A stretch of 64,000 nucleotides of DNA from Oikopleura dioica (Eukaryota; Chordata; Appendicularia; Copelata; Oikopleuridae), in NCBI GenBank assembly GCA_907165135.1, contig OU015567.1:14699001-14763000 (forward strand), in the 5' to 3' direction. Below the pieces are notes generated by a model, which did not search any database, was not told the DNA's origin, and was given only the letters and a program-made list of their open reading frames with translations. Both the position numbers and the translations under genes were made by a program. Positions 47,866 to 59,159 of this stretch are shown in pieces. Numbering within the stretch: position 1 is the stretch's first letter; each line of letters begins with the position of its first letter.

Positions 47866-50187
47866 ATGTCTCGATTCGTCTCTGTCTTCAAGCTTGCTGA
47901 AATATGCCAGCACTCGGACCCGACGTTACTCTCGATAGTTGACAGCGCCGATGTGAGTTTATACTTTTTATCGAAGCTCGACGAGAGCAGGAGATGGATT
48001 TGTACCTTCCAGGTTCGTCAAAGTCCACTTGTTCTTCTTTTATTTTGAATTTTCAAAAGAGCGCTTCACTTTTTGTCTACGCCACTTCGGCCCGCTGCCG
48101 TTACAGATTCGCAATTCTCAACAGAAACATAAATTACATACCTTCAATTGTAAGTGTCAAAAATACAGGGCTCGGCAACCTGAGTCAGGGTCTGAACTAT
48201 TATTTCATTATCTTTCTTACGCCTAAGAATCTTTCAGGCCCTGACTCAGGTTCCCTACACAGCCTTCTGTTAACTTTTGACTGTAGGACAGAGTAATCAA
48301 CAACGATATTGTCTGGGAAGATGTCTCAAGCAAACTAAAAATAAGCGCCGAAAATATTGAGCACACTGGCTTTTTCAGCTACGAATCAGGTATTTTTTTC
48401 TTTACTTCTGCTTTAACAGGTTTTTTTTTATACTGACGCAAATTGGTGGAGCGTTTTTGAATACCTTCCACTCAACATTTTTCATTTCTCTCTTTTGGAG
48501 AGTAATGTAGAGTGTCTGTAGTATGTTAAATAAGCTTTTGGTGTCATTTGCACCATTGGTGGTGGAGATATGACGTCATCAATCTCGAGGTCGCTTTTCA
48601 TAATGCATTTTGATGACGTCATTACTCCACCACCAGAAAAGCTATCAACACCAAAACTATTCAAATCACGTAACTAACCTCTTAGCTACATCGTGCAAGT
48701 TACAGCATTTTAATATCTCAACCCAGTCAAAAGTTACAAGAGTCCTGCATCAGTATAAAAAAAATCCTGTTTTTATTAATTAATTTTCTTATCCAGAAAG
48801 AGCTAATCAGACGGATCGTGGGATGGCCTTTGCGAAGAAAACTGATTGCCAAAGAATCTACTCTCTCATTCTCAGACTAAAATACATCGTCAGCCCGGGC
48901 CCGATACTTTCATTTCCTAATCGCCATGAGAACAGAACGAGCAGGGAAGATCACGAAATGAGAGCAGTCCGCGAACTCTGTGAGAAGAAAGAGAAATCAC
49001 AGAGTACAACATTCCGTGAGAGCAGATATTCAAAAGATAAAGAGACGACGAAGAAGAAGCAACTGCGTCCCAGCTCGCCCGTCCATCGAAAACCAAGTCC
49101 ACAGCGTAAACAAAAAGAAAACCGGGGCGGGAACTATCCTCTTCACAAACTAGTCAGCACGGGGTCGAAAAACAGGACCAACTCGAAGGAATCATTTCAA
49201 TCCGACAGCGAGAGCGAGACAGAGCCTCAAGCCAAAATCGAACAAAAAAGCAACTTTGAAAAAAGTGAACCTAAAAATGATGACAGCGCGAGAATACAGT
49301 TCGCCAATCTCCTCCAAAAGCTCAACAAGGGAGTTGATAAAAAAAGAAAGATGAACGAAACAACGAAGATTCCAGACCTGGTAAGAGCCATACCAACCCC
49401 TTCACTTCCAAAACTTTGAATTCAGAAAGACTCTGGTATTGAAGTCAGCTCCAGCTCGCCAACGAGTTCTTCCAGATCCTCGTTATCCTCCAAAAAGGAC
49501 TCATTCGACAGGACTCCTTCTGTAAGCACCTTTATTCATGCGTTCTTATCTATTCTTTCTTCAGTCGAGGTCTCAAAATCCCCAGAAATGCTATTCTCGT
49601 CTGATCGAAAATCGCCAGTCATCGATATCGAATCTCTCCCTATCCCTTCCATAGATGAAAACAACAACATCGGGAGACAACAGTGCACCTCCTGCCGCTC
49701 CAAAAACAATAGCCCAAGCGACTTGCTTCTCCGAGGGCCTCTCGAGCACGACGTCATCCCTGAAGTCGACGAAAGCTCATTGACTTCTTCTGATGATGGC
49801 TCCGAAATCTTCAACAGTATATTCTCCCAGTCCGAGCTAAAGTTCACGACGGATACATCCTTGCGTGAGAAGATACGAAAAGTATTCTCGACCGAGTCAG
49901 AAGAATCGTCGGACGAGTCTGTCAAGTCTGATTTGTAAGTTTCCTGGTTATTTTCTCTCTTTGAATTCATGTTCTTTAGTTTGGAGGACGAGAGACTTTA
50001 CAAGTTTTCTGGCTCAAAATCAATGACGGACTTGTCTCTCAGGAGCTCAGAATACTATGAAGCTGATGGGAGCTTGTCATGTGACGAATTAATCGACAAA
50101 GAGGTGGCCGTCCCCTCCTACGATGAATTCCTTGGGGTTCTAGGGGACTCCCTGAAGACGGAAGCGTTTTACCGAAAGTTTAGGTAA
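47866..50187 (+). CDS. DCP1: DCP1 mRNA-decapping activator
   Basis: Exons 47866-48012, 48060-48149, 48287-48389, 48797-49380, 49426-49934, 49980-50187; 1641 bases, 546 residues (long form). The EVH1-like domain matches DCP1: LAEICQHSDPTLLSIVDSAD, SLFVYATSARCRYRFAILNR, FFSYES and AFAKKTDCQRIYSLI. DCP1 activates the DCP2 decapping enzyme in P-bodies. The rest is low-complexity, with a basic Ser/Lys-rich stretch and an acidic Ser-rich stretch, ending LKTEAFYRKFR. Inside exon 5, 49522-49564 is a perfect GT-AG mini-intron of 43 bases; splicing it shifts frame and stops at 49654 (369 residues), while retaining it keeps the long frame open. Introns 2 and 3 hold small hairpin elements. Confidence 0.85.
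48166..48262. repeat. Short inverted-repeat element in DCP1 intron 2
   Basis: Left end CAGGGCTCGGCAACCTGAGT and right end ACTCAGGTTCCCTACACAG are imperfect inverted copies around a 40-base AT-rich loop. It shares CCTGAGTCAGG with 42387-42472 and GGGCTCGGCAA with the large hAT-like elements at 59309 and 62657. Confidence 0.65.
48556..48634. repeat. Fold-back with two CRE palindromes in DCP1 intron 3
   Basis: TTGGTGGTGGAGATATGACG (from 48556) and its near-complement ending 48634 form a hairpin. Each arm contains the full cAMP-response palindrome TGACGTCA (48571-48578 and 48614-48621). Outer flanks (TTTTGGTGT near 48536 and ACACCAAAA near 48648) are also inverted copies, so the element may be about 125 bases. 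Confidence 0.65.
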
Positions 50188-50394
50188 CCTGACATTCTAT
50201 GATGAAAAATTTTTAATCAGTTCAGAAATGAATTTCTAGTCAACAGTTTGTTAACCGGAAGAAGATTGTATCTGTGACGAAAGAGGGAAGTTGAAATTCT
50301 CCAATTTGTAAAAATTATTCTTACTGCCAACAGATGATGAATTAAAAATCAGAAAGCATCAATTGACAATTGTTTCATGTGTCGTTTTCCATCA

Positions 50395-50404
50395 AGTTTT
50401 GTAG
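50395..50404 (+). promoter_or_regulatory. Likely trans-splice acceptor of the MFI-like gene
   Basis: AAGTTTTGTAG ending at 50404, six bases before the ATG; no exon of the previous gene joins here. It suggests a downstream operon cistron. Confidence 0.45.
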
Positions 50405-50409
50405 AAGGG

Positions 50410-51242
50410 ATGAGTAAAGGAGAGATTCCGCAGTTGGACGCTGCCGCACGGGTAATTCAACGAGCGTGGAGGCGATTTACCAACATGGAACCGTACAAGT
50501 GGTGCCGAAATATGCTTTTCCACGCGCAGAACAGTGGCAACCCGCAGGACATTCTTAGGCTCGTCTCTCCACACGATACTCGTGAGGGCGATTTCTGATA
50601 AGTTCCAAATTAACTGGCGAGCTTTAGAATTAGCTGATCACGCAACTGGGGTACGTCTGCGCCTACGCCTCGGGGTCCACTCGGATCAAGACGGCGAGAA
50701 ACTCGCCGTGTTCTACAAGGTCTTTACGATGCGAACTGTTGTGGATATTTGCTCGATGAGCCCGAAAGTGTACAGCGCGGAGCCGATTTTCAGAAACAAG
50801 CTGCGCTCCAATGCGCCCCAGAATACCCAAGGATACGTGCGAAAGGAAAATAATGGCTGGGTATGGTCCGAGACTCGTTTTTGTATCGTTAGACGTCTCC
50901 TTTAGCGAGTTGTGGCCTGGGATTCGCTGCTGACGCATTCGCTTACCTCGAGAAAAGATGATTTCATTTCTTTCTTCCACCATGATCCCAAAGGAAGAGA
51001 TTTCATGAGCGATAAAACAGAATATAGAAAAGCAGCTTGAAATCCCGGTCGAAGCGCGAAAAGACCTTGAGAGACTGAAGAAAAAGCTCACGCATCGACG
51101 ATGGCTTCGCGCGATCGCCGACGATCCAGAAAACATCTCTGAAGATAATGATATTGACGAGCTCATTAAATGGGCCGAGGTGCTCGACGTTGACCAATAC
51201 AAGGATAACTGGACGAATCTTGTCACCTTGCCAAGCTTATAA
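50410..51242 (+). CDS. C11orf65/MFI-like protein with IQ motif
   Basis: Exons 50410-50581, 50622-50860, 50906-50993, 51028-51242; 714 bases, 237 residues. The IQ motif AARVIQRAWRRF (about 12-23) should bind calmodulin. Then follow ILRLVSPHDTPLELADHATG, VRLRLRLGV, VFYKVFTMRTVVDICSMSPK and KENNGW, which match the vertebrate C11orf65 (mitochondrial fission inhibitor) family as I recall it, and a helical C-terminus with NTD-like EVLDVDQYKDNWTNL. The third intron (50994-51027) is only 34 bases and GA-AG; without it the frame stops, with it the lengths sum to a whole number of codons. It sits between DCP1 and SLC38A9 on the same strand with gaps of 222 and 116 bases. Confidence 0.75.
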
Positions 51243-51358
51243 AACAAAAAAGAGAGTTTTTCTCTGTTCCGTTTTTCTTGCCCGAGCTGATTTTCCGTTT
51301 ATTACACCAGATTTTATTTTCGTAAAAAATAAAAAGTTGAAATAAATTTCATCAGATA

Positions 51359-53590
51359 ATGGAATCGCCCGATACAGAAGGAATCGTTAATCAAGCGTTT
51401 GAAAGAGCACTTGACAATAATGAACGAGAGGTTGATTCAAGAACAGATCAAGGTAACTTTCTCAAATATTTTTTCAAACTATGTCGCCCGTGTGAATAAA
51501 GGGTTGAACTCCGCGGGACACAGGGGTGGATATTTTGAAATCAACCATTATTCCATTTTATTCTAGAGCAAATTTGGCTCGATGAATCGGCTTGAAATTT
51601 CGCATGTTATCATTTTTTATATATTCGAATTAGTCCCTTAATTTTCAGACTGATTCATCAAGCCAGTTTTGCTCTGGAAAAAATGGAATAATGATTTGAT
51701 TTCAAATTATCCACCCCTGGCGGGACAGCTGATCGTTTTTCTTCGCGGGGTACCGATTTTCTTCAATAATCAGGAGAAAAAAATTGAAAAAATGAAATAT
51801 ATTTTTGGTCTTTGGCGTGATTATGAGTTTGATTACGATAAATTTGGTGTTTACAAGGTTATGGAGAATTTTGTGTGATTTTCTTTTCAGATATCTTGGA
51901 ATCAACAGAGCGAACTCCTCTGATAACCTCCGGTGCACTGTATACTCCCCGCGACATCCTCAGTTCTTCAACAACTCAACGATCGTGGCGCAACACAAAT
52001 TCCTACATCGCCCGTCTCGCCTATTACTCCAATTTACGTCTCCCTGAGAATGCACTTGCCGTTCCGCCACACGTCGCTGCGCAGTATCTCGTTCTTCCTC
52101 AGTCGCAAAAGTTGAAAGAAGGTGGCCGTCAGAGTTCGTTAGTGACGATTTTCGCAATTTGGAACACGATGATGGGCACATCGATGCTTTCAATGGCCTG
52201 GGGGTTGCAGCAGTCTGGATTTATCCTTGGAATAGGTAAAACATCGTCGAAGAAATAATACTTAGTGATGAAATTAAGGACTGATGATCGGAATGGGCCT
52301 TGTTTGCTGTTACACGGCGAACAGAATCGTCCGCGCTCAGTATCACGCACCCAGAGGAGTCGTTATTTTCGAATTTCCAGACATTTGTCGCGTTTTCCTG
52401 GGCAAGTGGGCGGAAACGACCGCAGGTGTTTTCGGTCTGTTGACCTTCTTCGGCGCTATGATGGTTTATTGGACACTCTTGAGCACTTTCTTGCTCAATA
52501 TTGGCGAGTTTATTCATATCCAAGCGACGACGAACGAGACCATCGAGTTTTTGACGAAAGATGTTCTTTGCTCGCAAAGTATCCAGGCGTCTGGAAATGT
52601 CACGGAGTTCGAAAAGTATTGGAACAGTAAGACAGTGCCTCTTTACCTCATTGTTCTTATCATGCCGCTGTTGAATATGAAGGATGCCGTCGTATTTACG
52701 AAGTTCAACAGCTTGGGGACCATTTCTGTCGCGTTTATTACTGTTCTTACAATTGTCAAGGTAACCAAATTGACCAGATAAGCGGGGAATCATCTAATTA
52801 ACAATTAGATTTCTTTGTGGGGTGTCAACTGGTCCAACGATCCACTGAGTGTGCACTACGTCGAACTAGCTTCTGTAAAATTTCCAAGTCTTATGGGCAT
52901 GCTTTGCCTCGCCTACAGCATCCACTCGGCCATCATTACACTTTTGAAGAACAACGCAAGACAAGAGAACAACTCGCGTGACCTGGCCATTGGCTTCTCC
53001 CTCGTCGGACTCACTTACACATTCGTCGGGACAATGGTCTTCATCAGTTTTCCACTCTCGAAGGACTGCATCGACCAAAATTTTATCAAAAACTTGACGA
53101 GTTACGATGGAATGGCAATTATCGCGCGCTTCTTTCTCTTTCTTCAAATGAGCACCGTCTTCCCACTTCTGGCCTTTCTCTTCAGGGTTAATTTTTTGTA
53201 CGTCATCTTCAAGATGCAAGATTTCCCTGGCTACGCGAAAGTCATTGCCTTGAACTTGATTACGATCGGAATCTGCGCCACGATTGCCATCGTCTATCCA
53301 AATGTGAGTATTCTACATTCAAGCGTATTATTAATTTATATTCAAGGTTGGCGACATTATTGGCTGGTCCGGCGCCATTTCCGGCCTCGTTTATGTTTTC
53401 CTTCTACCTTGCTTGGTAAGTCTCGTTTTTTTTATAAATTTCTGGTAATTATTTTTACTTCCAGGTCAATATCGCCATTCGAAAAATGCGACGAATTATC
53501 ACTCCAAAATATTACATTCTGCAATATTCTCTTATTTTCCTTGGAATCTTTATTCTTGGTGCGAAAATCGTCACCGCTGTTACTGGATAA
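51359..53590 (+). CDS. SLC38A9: SLC38A9-like lysosomal amino-acid transporter/sensor
   Basis: Exons 51359-51452, 51891-52235, 52279-52760, 52809-53303, 53347-53415, 53465-53590; 1611 bases, 536 residues. About eleven membrane spans. The first one carries FAIWNTMMGTSMLSMAWGL, the signature of the family, and LLKNNARQENNSRDL plus FPLSKDCIDQNF match SLC38A9 specifically. An N-terminal cytosolic region of about 110 residues with a Tyr/Arg/Leu-rich segment corresponds to the part that signals lysosomal arginine to Rag GTPases and mTORC1. Intron 1 (438 bases) holds a 199-base MITE. Confidence 0.92.
51521..51719. mobile_element. hAT-like MITE in SLC38A9 intron 1
   Basis: Inverted ends CAGGGGTGGATA with arms of about 80 bases, and a perfect 8-base target duplication GCGGGACA (51513-51520 and 51720-51727). 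The 8-base duplication and CAGGG start are typical of hAT elements. Non-coding. Confidence 0.8.
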
Positions 53591-53844
53591 ATTCTACATG
53601 AAATCAAAAGCCCTATAATTTTATCATCTAAATCCACCGATTGCCTTCACAATTTCTCATTTTCTGTATTTTGTTACCTTGCAAAGCTATTCTCAATCAT
53701 TTCTAAATCGGAAATTATCGATATTGTTCTATCTCTTCCACTGTAAAAATATTTGATAAATAAAGTTTTCACTTCATGAAGATTTATCTAAAGTGGCCTT
53801 TTTGAAGATTGATTTGCAACATTACTGGAATGTTTTGAATTCAA

Positions 53845-55145
53845 ATGAGCAACTGGGAAGATTTAAGACGCGAAGCAGAATTTTTTTACAAAGGTTAGTT
53901 TTTCTTCATTACAGTAGCTAACCTTTGATCGTTCAGAATACGAAGCGCTAGAGGTCCTCGGCAGGGGACTTTCTTCAGTCGTACGCCGCTGCCGCCATCG
54001 CGAAAATGGCCAAGAGTACGCAGTTAAAATCATCGACCTACTTCAGGAAGAGTCGCCAAACACGGCCGAGATTCAAAACGAAATAGCGCTACTAAAAGAA
54101 TTTGCGGGCGTCGATTATGTAATCCACTTATTCGACGTGTACCAAACTGAAACTTACGTCTTTATGGTTTTTGAGCTTATGAAGGTAATATTCTGTCCAC
54201 CGTCTTAAAAAATAATTATTTTTAAGTGTGAGCTATTTGAGTACTTGAATAAAGTTCAACGAATGCAAGAGAAGACAGTCAAATCCGTGATGAAGCAACT
54301 ACTTCTCGCCGTCAACGAGCTCCACTCAAAAGACATCATTCATCGAGATATCAAATTGGTAAGAGAAAGTGTCATATTTTTGATCCTACCGTTTATTTAG
54401 GAGAACGTGTTGATTGATGATAATCTGGACGTAAAATTGACTGATTTCGGTTTTGCACTGCGAATTTCGCCGGCCGAACACCTGCGAACATTATGCGGAA
54501 CGCCGGCGTACATGGCCCCTGAAATGCTTCAGTGTGCTTGCGACAAGCGATCGCCGGGCTACTCGTTTGAAGCTGACGTTTGGTCTTGTGGCGTGCTGCT
54601 TGCGACGCTGTTGTCCGGTTCCTCGCCATTTTACCACAGAAGAGAGTTGATCATGTTGAGATTGATCATGGCCGCAAAGTATTCTGTTGAGGGGCCAGAG
54701 TGGGACCACGTTCAGGCACCGGCGAAAGATCTTGTCAAGAAGATGCTAGTCAAAGAGCCGATAGAGCGGATTTCAATAGAGAAGGCGCTAGGTAAGAGAA
54801 CTTTCTTTGCGACTCGGAATGATCAATCTTGTAGCTCATCCTTGGTTCGATGAAGTCATTGAGGAAGAGCCGGCTGTTGAGGACGAGGCCGCTGCTGCGC
54901 GACGGAAGATGCTCCTTGGCAAATTCAAAACCGCTGTTCTAGTGATAATGGCAACCAATTACCTGCAAAAACTCCCCATGAGTATTGAAAACATGAAAAA
55001 GAATCCATACGCCACGCGCAAGGTCCAACAGGACATGGACAGCATAGCCTTTAAAATTTACGGCCACTGGGTCAAGCGAAACACCGGCCAGGATCGAGCA
55101 GCCCTCTATCAGCAAAACTGTCACAGTTCGAAAAAGCCTCGATAG
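53845..55145 (+). CDS. PHKG: Phosphorylase kinase gamma catalytic subunit
   Basis: Exons 53845-53893, 53937-54184, 54227-54358, 54401-54791, 54835-55145; 1131 bases, 376 residues. Kinase domain: VLGRGLSSVVRRCRH (glycine loop), YAVKIID (Lys), IHRDIKLENVLI (catalytic loop), LTDFGFAL and CGTPAYMAPEM. The start and the VRRC motif, and the C-terminal FKIYGHWVKRN, identify PHKG, which activates glycogen phosphorylase. The catalytic loop reads HRDIKLEN instead of HRDLKPEN. The region between is acidic and Ala-rich (EEEPAVEDEAAAA), unlike the vertebrate calmodulin-binding segment, though the overall length is similar. Confidence 0.93.
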
Positions 55146-55593
55146 AGCTTCCTAAATCTTCTTTTCCTATTTTGTGTTCTTAGCATTTTATCAATTTATT
55201 AATCACGAGTTTTATGTTAATGTTTAATATTGAATGCGTTTGTTACTTTTATGCGTGCTCCATTCATTTTAACCTTCTATCTGTGATTGTTTGCGTATTG
55301 TCTGTTTATATATATTTTTTCTTTCCCAAGTGCACCTATTGCTTCAGTTAAAAAATTCTAGTTTTCTTGAAGTATAAAAAAGAGTTGTCCCTCCAAAGTT
55401 CCGCCGTTTAGGTTATCAAAAACGAATTTTAAAATCATCAAATTTATGTTTTATGTTTTTGTTTTTACTCAGTTTCATCCTTATCAGTTCGATTCAACAA
55501 ATACCGATACATCTCAGTTTTGCAAGGTGTCTTACTAAACTTTCTACAAGAAAACGATCGATCTTTGAAGCTAACTTTGAAAACTTTCAGAGA
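55146..55593. other. Spacer before NSA2
   Basis: 448 bases, AT-rich. It contains a TATA box (55373-55380) and an acceptor-like AACTTTCAG ending at 55590, three bases before the NSA2 ATG. NSA2 may therefore start a new transcription unit with a 5' leader intron. Confidence 0.45.
55373..55380 (+). promoter_or_regulatory. TATA-box candidate upstream of NSA2
   Basis: TATAAAAA followed by a non-coding stretch of about 210 bases up to the NSA2 acceptor and ATG. Confidence 0.4.
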
Positions 55594-56512
55594 ATGCCAC
55601 AGAACGAACATATAGAGCAGCACATCAGGCGGCACGGTCGCCGTCTGAATTACCTCGAAAAGAAGCGAAAGAAGGAAGGAAGAGCTGCTCATGATCGTTC
55701 TAAGAAAGCGAAGAAAATGATCGGACTCAAGGCAAAACTTTACAACAAAGAGCGAAGAAAGGAAAAGATCGAAATGAAGAAGAAAATCCTCATGCACGAG
55801 AAGCGCGATACCAAGGTAAGAACACGCGTTTTGACCGTTCTTTCATCGTTTTCAAGCAAAAAGCCGAAGAGACTCAAGAAGGCGCTATGCCTCACTATCT
55901 TCTTGATCGTGAGAATCAGCAGAGAGCGAAAGTTCTCTCCAATATGGTCAAACAGAAGCGAAAGGAGAAAGCTGGCAAATGGGATGTTCCCCTTCCCAAA
56001 GGTAATATCTATCCAAAATCTCGGCATTCTTTCGACTCTTTCTTTCAGTTCGAGCGCAGGCCGAAGCCGAAGTCTTCAAAATGATGACGTCGGGTAAACG
56101 AAAGAAGAAAGCGTGGAAACGAATGGTCACCAAAGTCTGCTTCGTTCCTGAGGATTTCACCCGAAAGAACCCAAAATATGAACGATTCATTCGCCCGATG
56201 GCGATGCGATTCAAGAAAGCGCATGTCACACATCCAGAGCTCAAGGTATCAAAATCAATAATAAATAACTCGTCTTTCAAAAAACATCTCTTCAAGGCGA
56301 CCTTTTGTTTACCAATCATCGGTGTCAAGAAGAATCCATCCTCCCCAATGTTTACTAGCTTGGGCGTGATCACAAAGGGTACTGTCCTCGAAGTTAACAT
56401 CTCCGAGCTCGGTCTGGTCACACAGGGCGGTAAAGTCGTCTGGGGCAAGTATGCTCAGGTCACGAATAATCCAGAGAACGACGGTTGTATTAACGCTGTG
56501 CTACTCGTATAA
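55594..56512 (+). CDS. NSA2: NSA2 ribosome biogenesis factor
   Basis: Exons 55594-55815, 55857-56001, 56049-56245, 56297-56512; 780 bases, 259 residues (the human protein has 260). Starts [20 protein letters not shown]; the basic N-terminus, the [19 protein letters not shown] block and the S8e-like beta fold with [19 protein letters not shown] are nearly invariant in NSA2. It acts in the nucleolus in pre-60S maturation. SEC22 begins 68 bases after its stop, so the two are probably one operon. Confidence 0.97.
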
Positions 56513-56570
56513 ATAAACGTGTACATTGCATTGCCTCAATTTCTCTTTGATTTCTTTTTTCAACGAGCTT

Positions 56571-56579
56571 TTTTCTTAG
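56571..56579 (+). promoter_or_regulatory. Trans-splice acceptor of SEC22
   Basis: TTTTTTCTTAG ends one base before the SEC22 ATG, in a 68-base gap after the NSA2 stop; this is the expected place for a spliced-leader acceptor of an operon cistron. Confidence 0.6.
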
Positions 56580-56580
56580 A

Positions 56581-57374
56581 ATGGTTCAATTAACGATGAT
56601 TGCGAGAACCTCGGACGGGCTGCCGTTGACAGCCTCGCTCCAGGACGAAAACCTGACAGATTATCAGACTCGAGCAAAACAAATTTTTCGAAAACTAAAT
56701 CACGCATCCGCTCCAAAACTCGCCATCGAGCACAATAACATGATCTTTTACTATCAAATTGACAAGGTAAAACCCTCATCAAGTTTCTCTTTTCATCCTT
56801 TTTTTTAGGGAGTGTGCTATTTATGTCTCTGCGAAAGAAACTTTTCAAAGAAGCTTGCCTTCGCATACCTTGATGATCTGCAGTCCGAGTTTTACGTTCA
56901 GTACGGGAATCGAATCGACAAGGTCACCCGTCCATATCACTTCATGTATGCTCAGACGAAAAACTTTTTCTTAAAAATTCTAGTGAGTTCGACACTTACA
57001 TCCAAAAAGCGAAAAAATCCATTCTCGATACTCGAAACCACTCGGCCTTGAAAAACGTCGCCAACGAGCTCCAAGATGTCCAGAAAATTATGGGTAACTC
57101 AGTTACTAACTGGAAGTTGGTTTCGCAAGCTTATCATTTCTAGTCGCAAATTTGGACGAAGTCCTCGCCCGTGGAACGAGCTTAGACGTGATTCAAAGCA
57201 AATCTTCCAACCTCTTGAGCTACTCGCAGCAATACCGAGACGAAGCAAAACAGCTCAATAGGAAATCAAAGTAAGCCCCCAATTTCATCGCGTTTTCCTA
57301 AACTCTTTAGTCTAATCAAAGTCGGCGGCGCTCTGACCTTCATCCTCTGGATCGTCTGGTACTTTATCCTATAA
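56581..57374 (+). CDS. SEC22: SEC22 R-SNARE
   Basis: Exons 56581-56766, 56809-56945, 56984-57093, 57144-57270, 57311-57374; 624 bases, 207 residues. N-terminal longin domain ([19 protein letters not shown] ... [21 protein letters not shown]), then [16 protein letters not shown], the R-SNARE helix ([20 protein letters not shown], zero-layer Arg) and a C-terminal membrane anchor ([16 protein letters not shown]). It acts in ER-Golgi vesicle fusion. The splice sites chosen restore the conserved FIEFDT join. Confidence 0.96.
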
Positions 57375-57738
57375 ACAAGTTCCCTCTTTCGAATTTCCTT
57401 CCGCAACACATTCATTTTTGAACAAAATATTGTGGCTGAGTAGTCGGCATTCACTGTGCAATACCATAATCTCGTCTAAGTTATCTAACCTTCATACTGT
57501 AATAAGAATATTCTAGCGAATAAATGACTAAAACATGCGTCAGGTTAGGCTTTTGTGATGCGCACTCGATCCTAGTGATAATTTATTTCTTCTTCTGCTA
57601 AATTCATATTTTACTGAAACAGTTTCGTCGTTGCTTATTCTGTGTGCGACCATTGGGTGTAATTATCATCAACCTTACCTGATAATGAATAGTAAAATTA
57701 TAATTCTAAGCGGCTTTGCTCCTTTAATTTTTTTATAG
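57375..57738. other. Spacer between SEC22 and RCOR
   Basis: 364 bases, AT-rich, with AATAAA near 57521. It probably holds the SEC22 3' end and the promoter of the next cluster; an acceptor-like TTTTTTATAG ends just before the RCOR ATG. Confidence 0.5.
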
Positions 57739-59073
57739 ATGGTGTTCCGGGCGAACTTGAATCCGAATCGTTCAGACATCCAAATCGGTAAAGACTACCA
57801 AGCAGAAATACCAGAAATACTGGACTTCGACGAGGACTGTTTTGAAATAGAAACTAGTCAGCTTTTATGGGACCCAAAGGAAAACACACTCACTGAGGAA
57901 ACTTTCAACACATATCTCGAATATGCGGCGACTAAAAATTACAACGAGTTCCAAGCGCTTTGTTTGCTGCATAATACAAAGATGGATACACAAAGAGCTG
58001 TGTTTTTGATGGATTCTTATGAGCCGGTAGGGTAAGTTCCTTCTCTTGCTTTACCTGGCTAAAAACCTTTATATTCAGGCCGATGGATAAATGGACACAG
58101 CAAGAAGCAAGCTTGTTCAAGTCGGCCTATGCACAAGTCGGAAAGAATTTTTCCTCTATGAAGAGCCTCTTCTATAACAAAACAGTCAACGAGCTAGTCG
58201 AGTTGTACTATCATTTGAAAGCAACGAAACAAGTCATTTCGCCAAAAGAGACAGCGAAGAAAACGACAGTATTTCCAGGTAAAGTCAATTTCGTTCTTTC
58301 AATAAATTTCTGTTTCATTAGAAGCTGTTTTGGGGAAAGCAAAGACAAATAGTTCGGACTCATTTACTCTCGAACTGGAAGAACTTGGAGAGAGAATAGG
58401 TAAGCTGGATTATTTGAGCGAAAAATGGTAGTGTTTCAGTGAATTCTGGGACAGAAGTTAATCTCGAGAAATTTGATGAGTCTGATGAAATCGTTGAGCG
58501 GAAAAAAGAAATTATCGATACCAACAAGCGAATAATGGCGATAAAAGAAACATATCTTGCGCTGAAAGAAACGAAGGACTTGGTTCTTGAGACAGCCTTG
58601 AAAGACAACGGTTCTTTGATAAGAGATAAACATGGCGAGCTTGCTGTCAAGTAAGAAAAAAATTACTGAAAATAGTTGAGTTTAAACTTTTCAGAGAAGA
58701 TAAGCAAGTGATCAATACAATTCGCTGGGAGCACAGCGAAGTTGAGTGTCTCCGAAAAGGCCTGGCTGATTTTGGTCGAGATTGGGAGACGCTCGCGCGC
58801 ATTGTCAAAAGCAAAAAGTCATCCCAACTGAAAAATTTCTTCGAGCAGCAATATGAAAAGCTCAATTTGATTGAAGATTATCGCAAATTTTTGAGATCAG
58901 AAAATGGAAGTGACAGAGAGATCATCGCGGGCGACTCTGGTGGAGCTGCCTCTCCACCAAGAACGCATCAGAATTCCGGCGACGAATTTGTCCCATCGGC
59001 AGACGCGGACCGAGAGGAGTTTACAGAGATAGTAGAAATGGAGGACGACGACAGCGATTTTGAGATTCTTTAG
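57739..59073 (+). CDS. RCOR: RCOR/CoREST-like corepressor
   Basis: Exons 57739-58031, 58079-58278, 58322-58399, 58440-58650, 58695-59073; 1161 bases, 386 residues. ELM2 domain (IQIGKDYQAEIPEIL ... LLWDP), first SANT domain (KWTQQEASLFKSAYAQVGKN ... LVELYYHLK), a linker helix (IIDTNKRIMAIKETYLALKE) that in CoREST forms the LSD1-binding coiled coil, and second SANT domain (IRWEHSEVECLRKGLADFGR ... SSQLKNFFEQQYEK). The tail is acidic (EMEDDDSDFEIL). In animals CoREST joins LSD1 and HDAC1/2 to silence genes. The gene for the SP-RING protein begins 100 bases after its stop. Confidence 0.9.
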
Positions 59074-59159
59074 TTACTTTTTACATACTCTTTCATTTAT
59101 TCTGAAATCACTGCCGGTTAAAAAAGCGTGCATCATCATGTACTCTTCCTTGATTTCAC

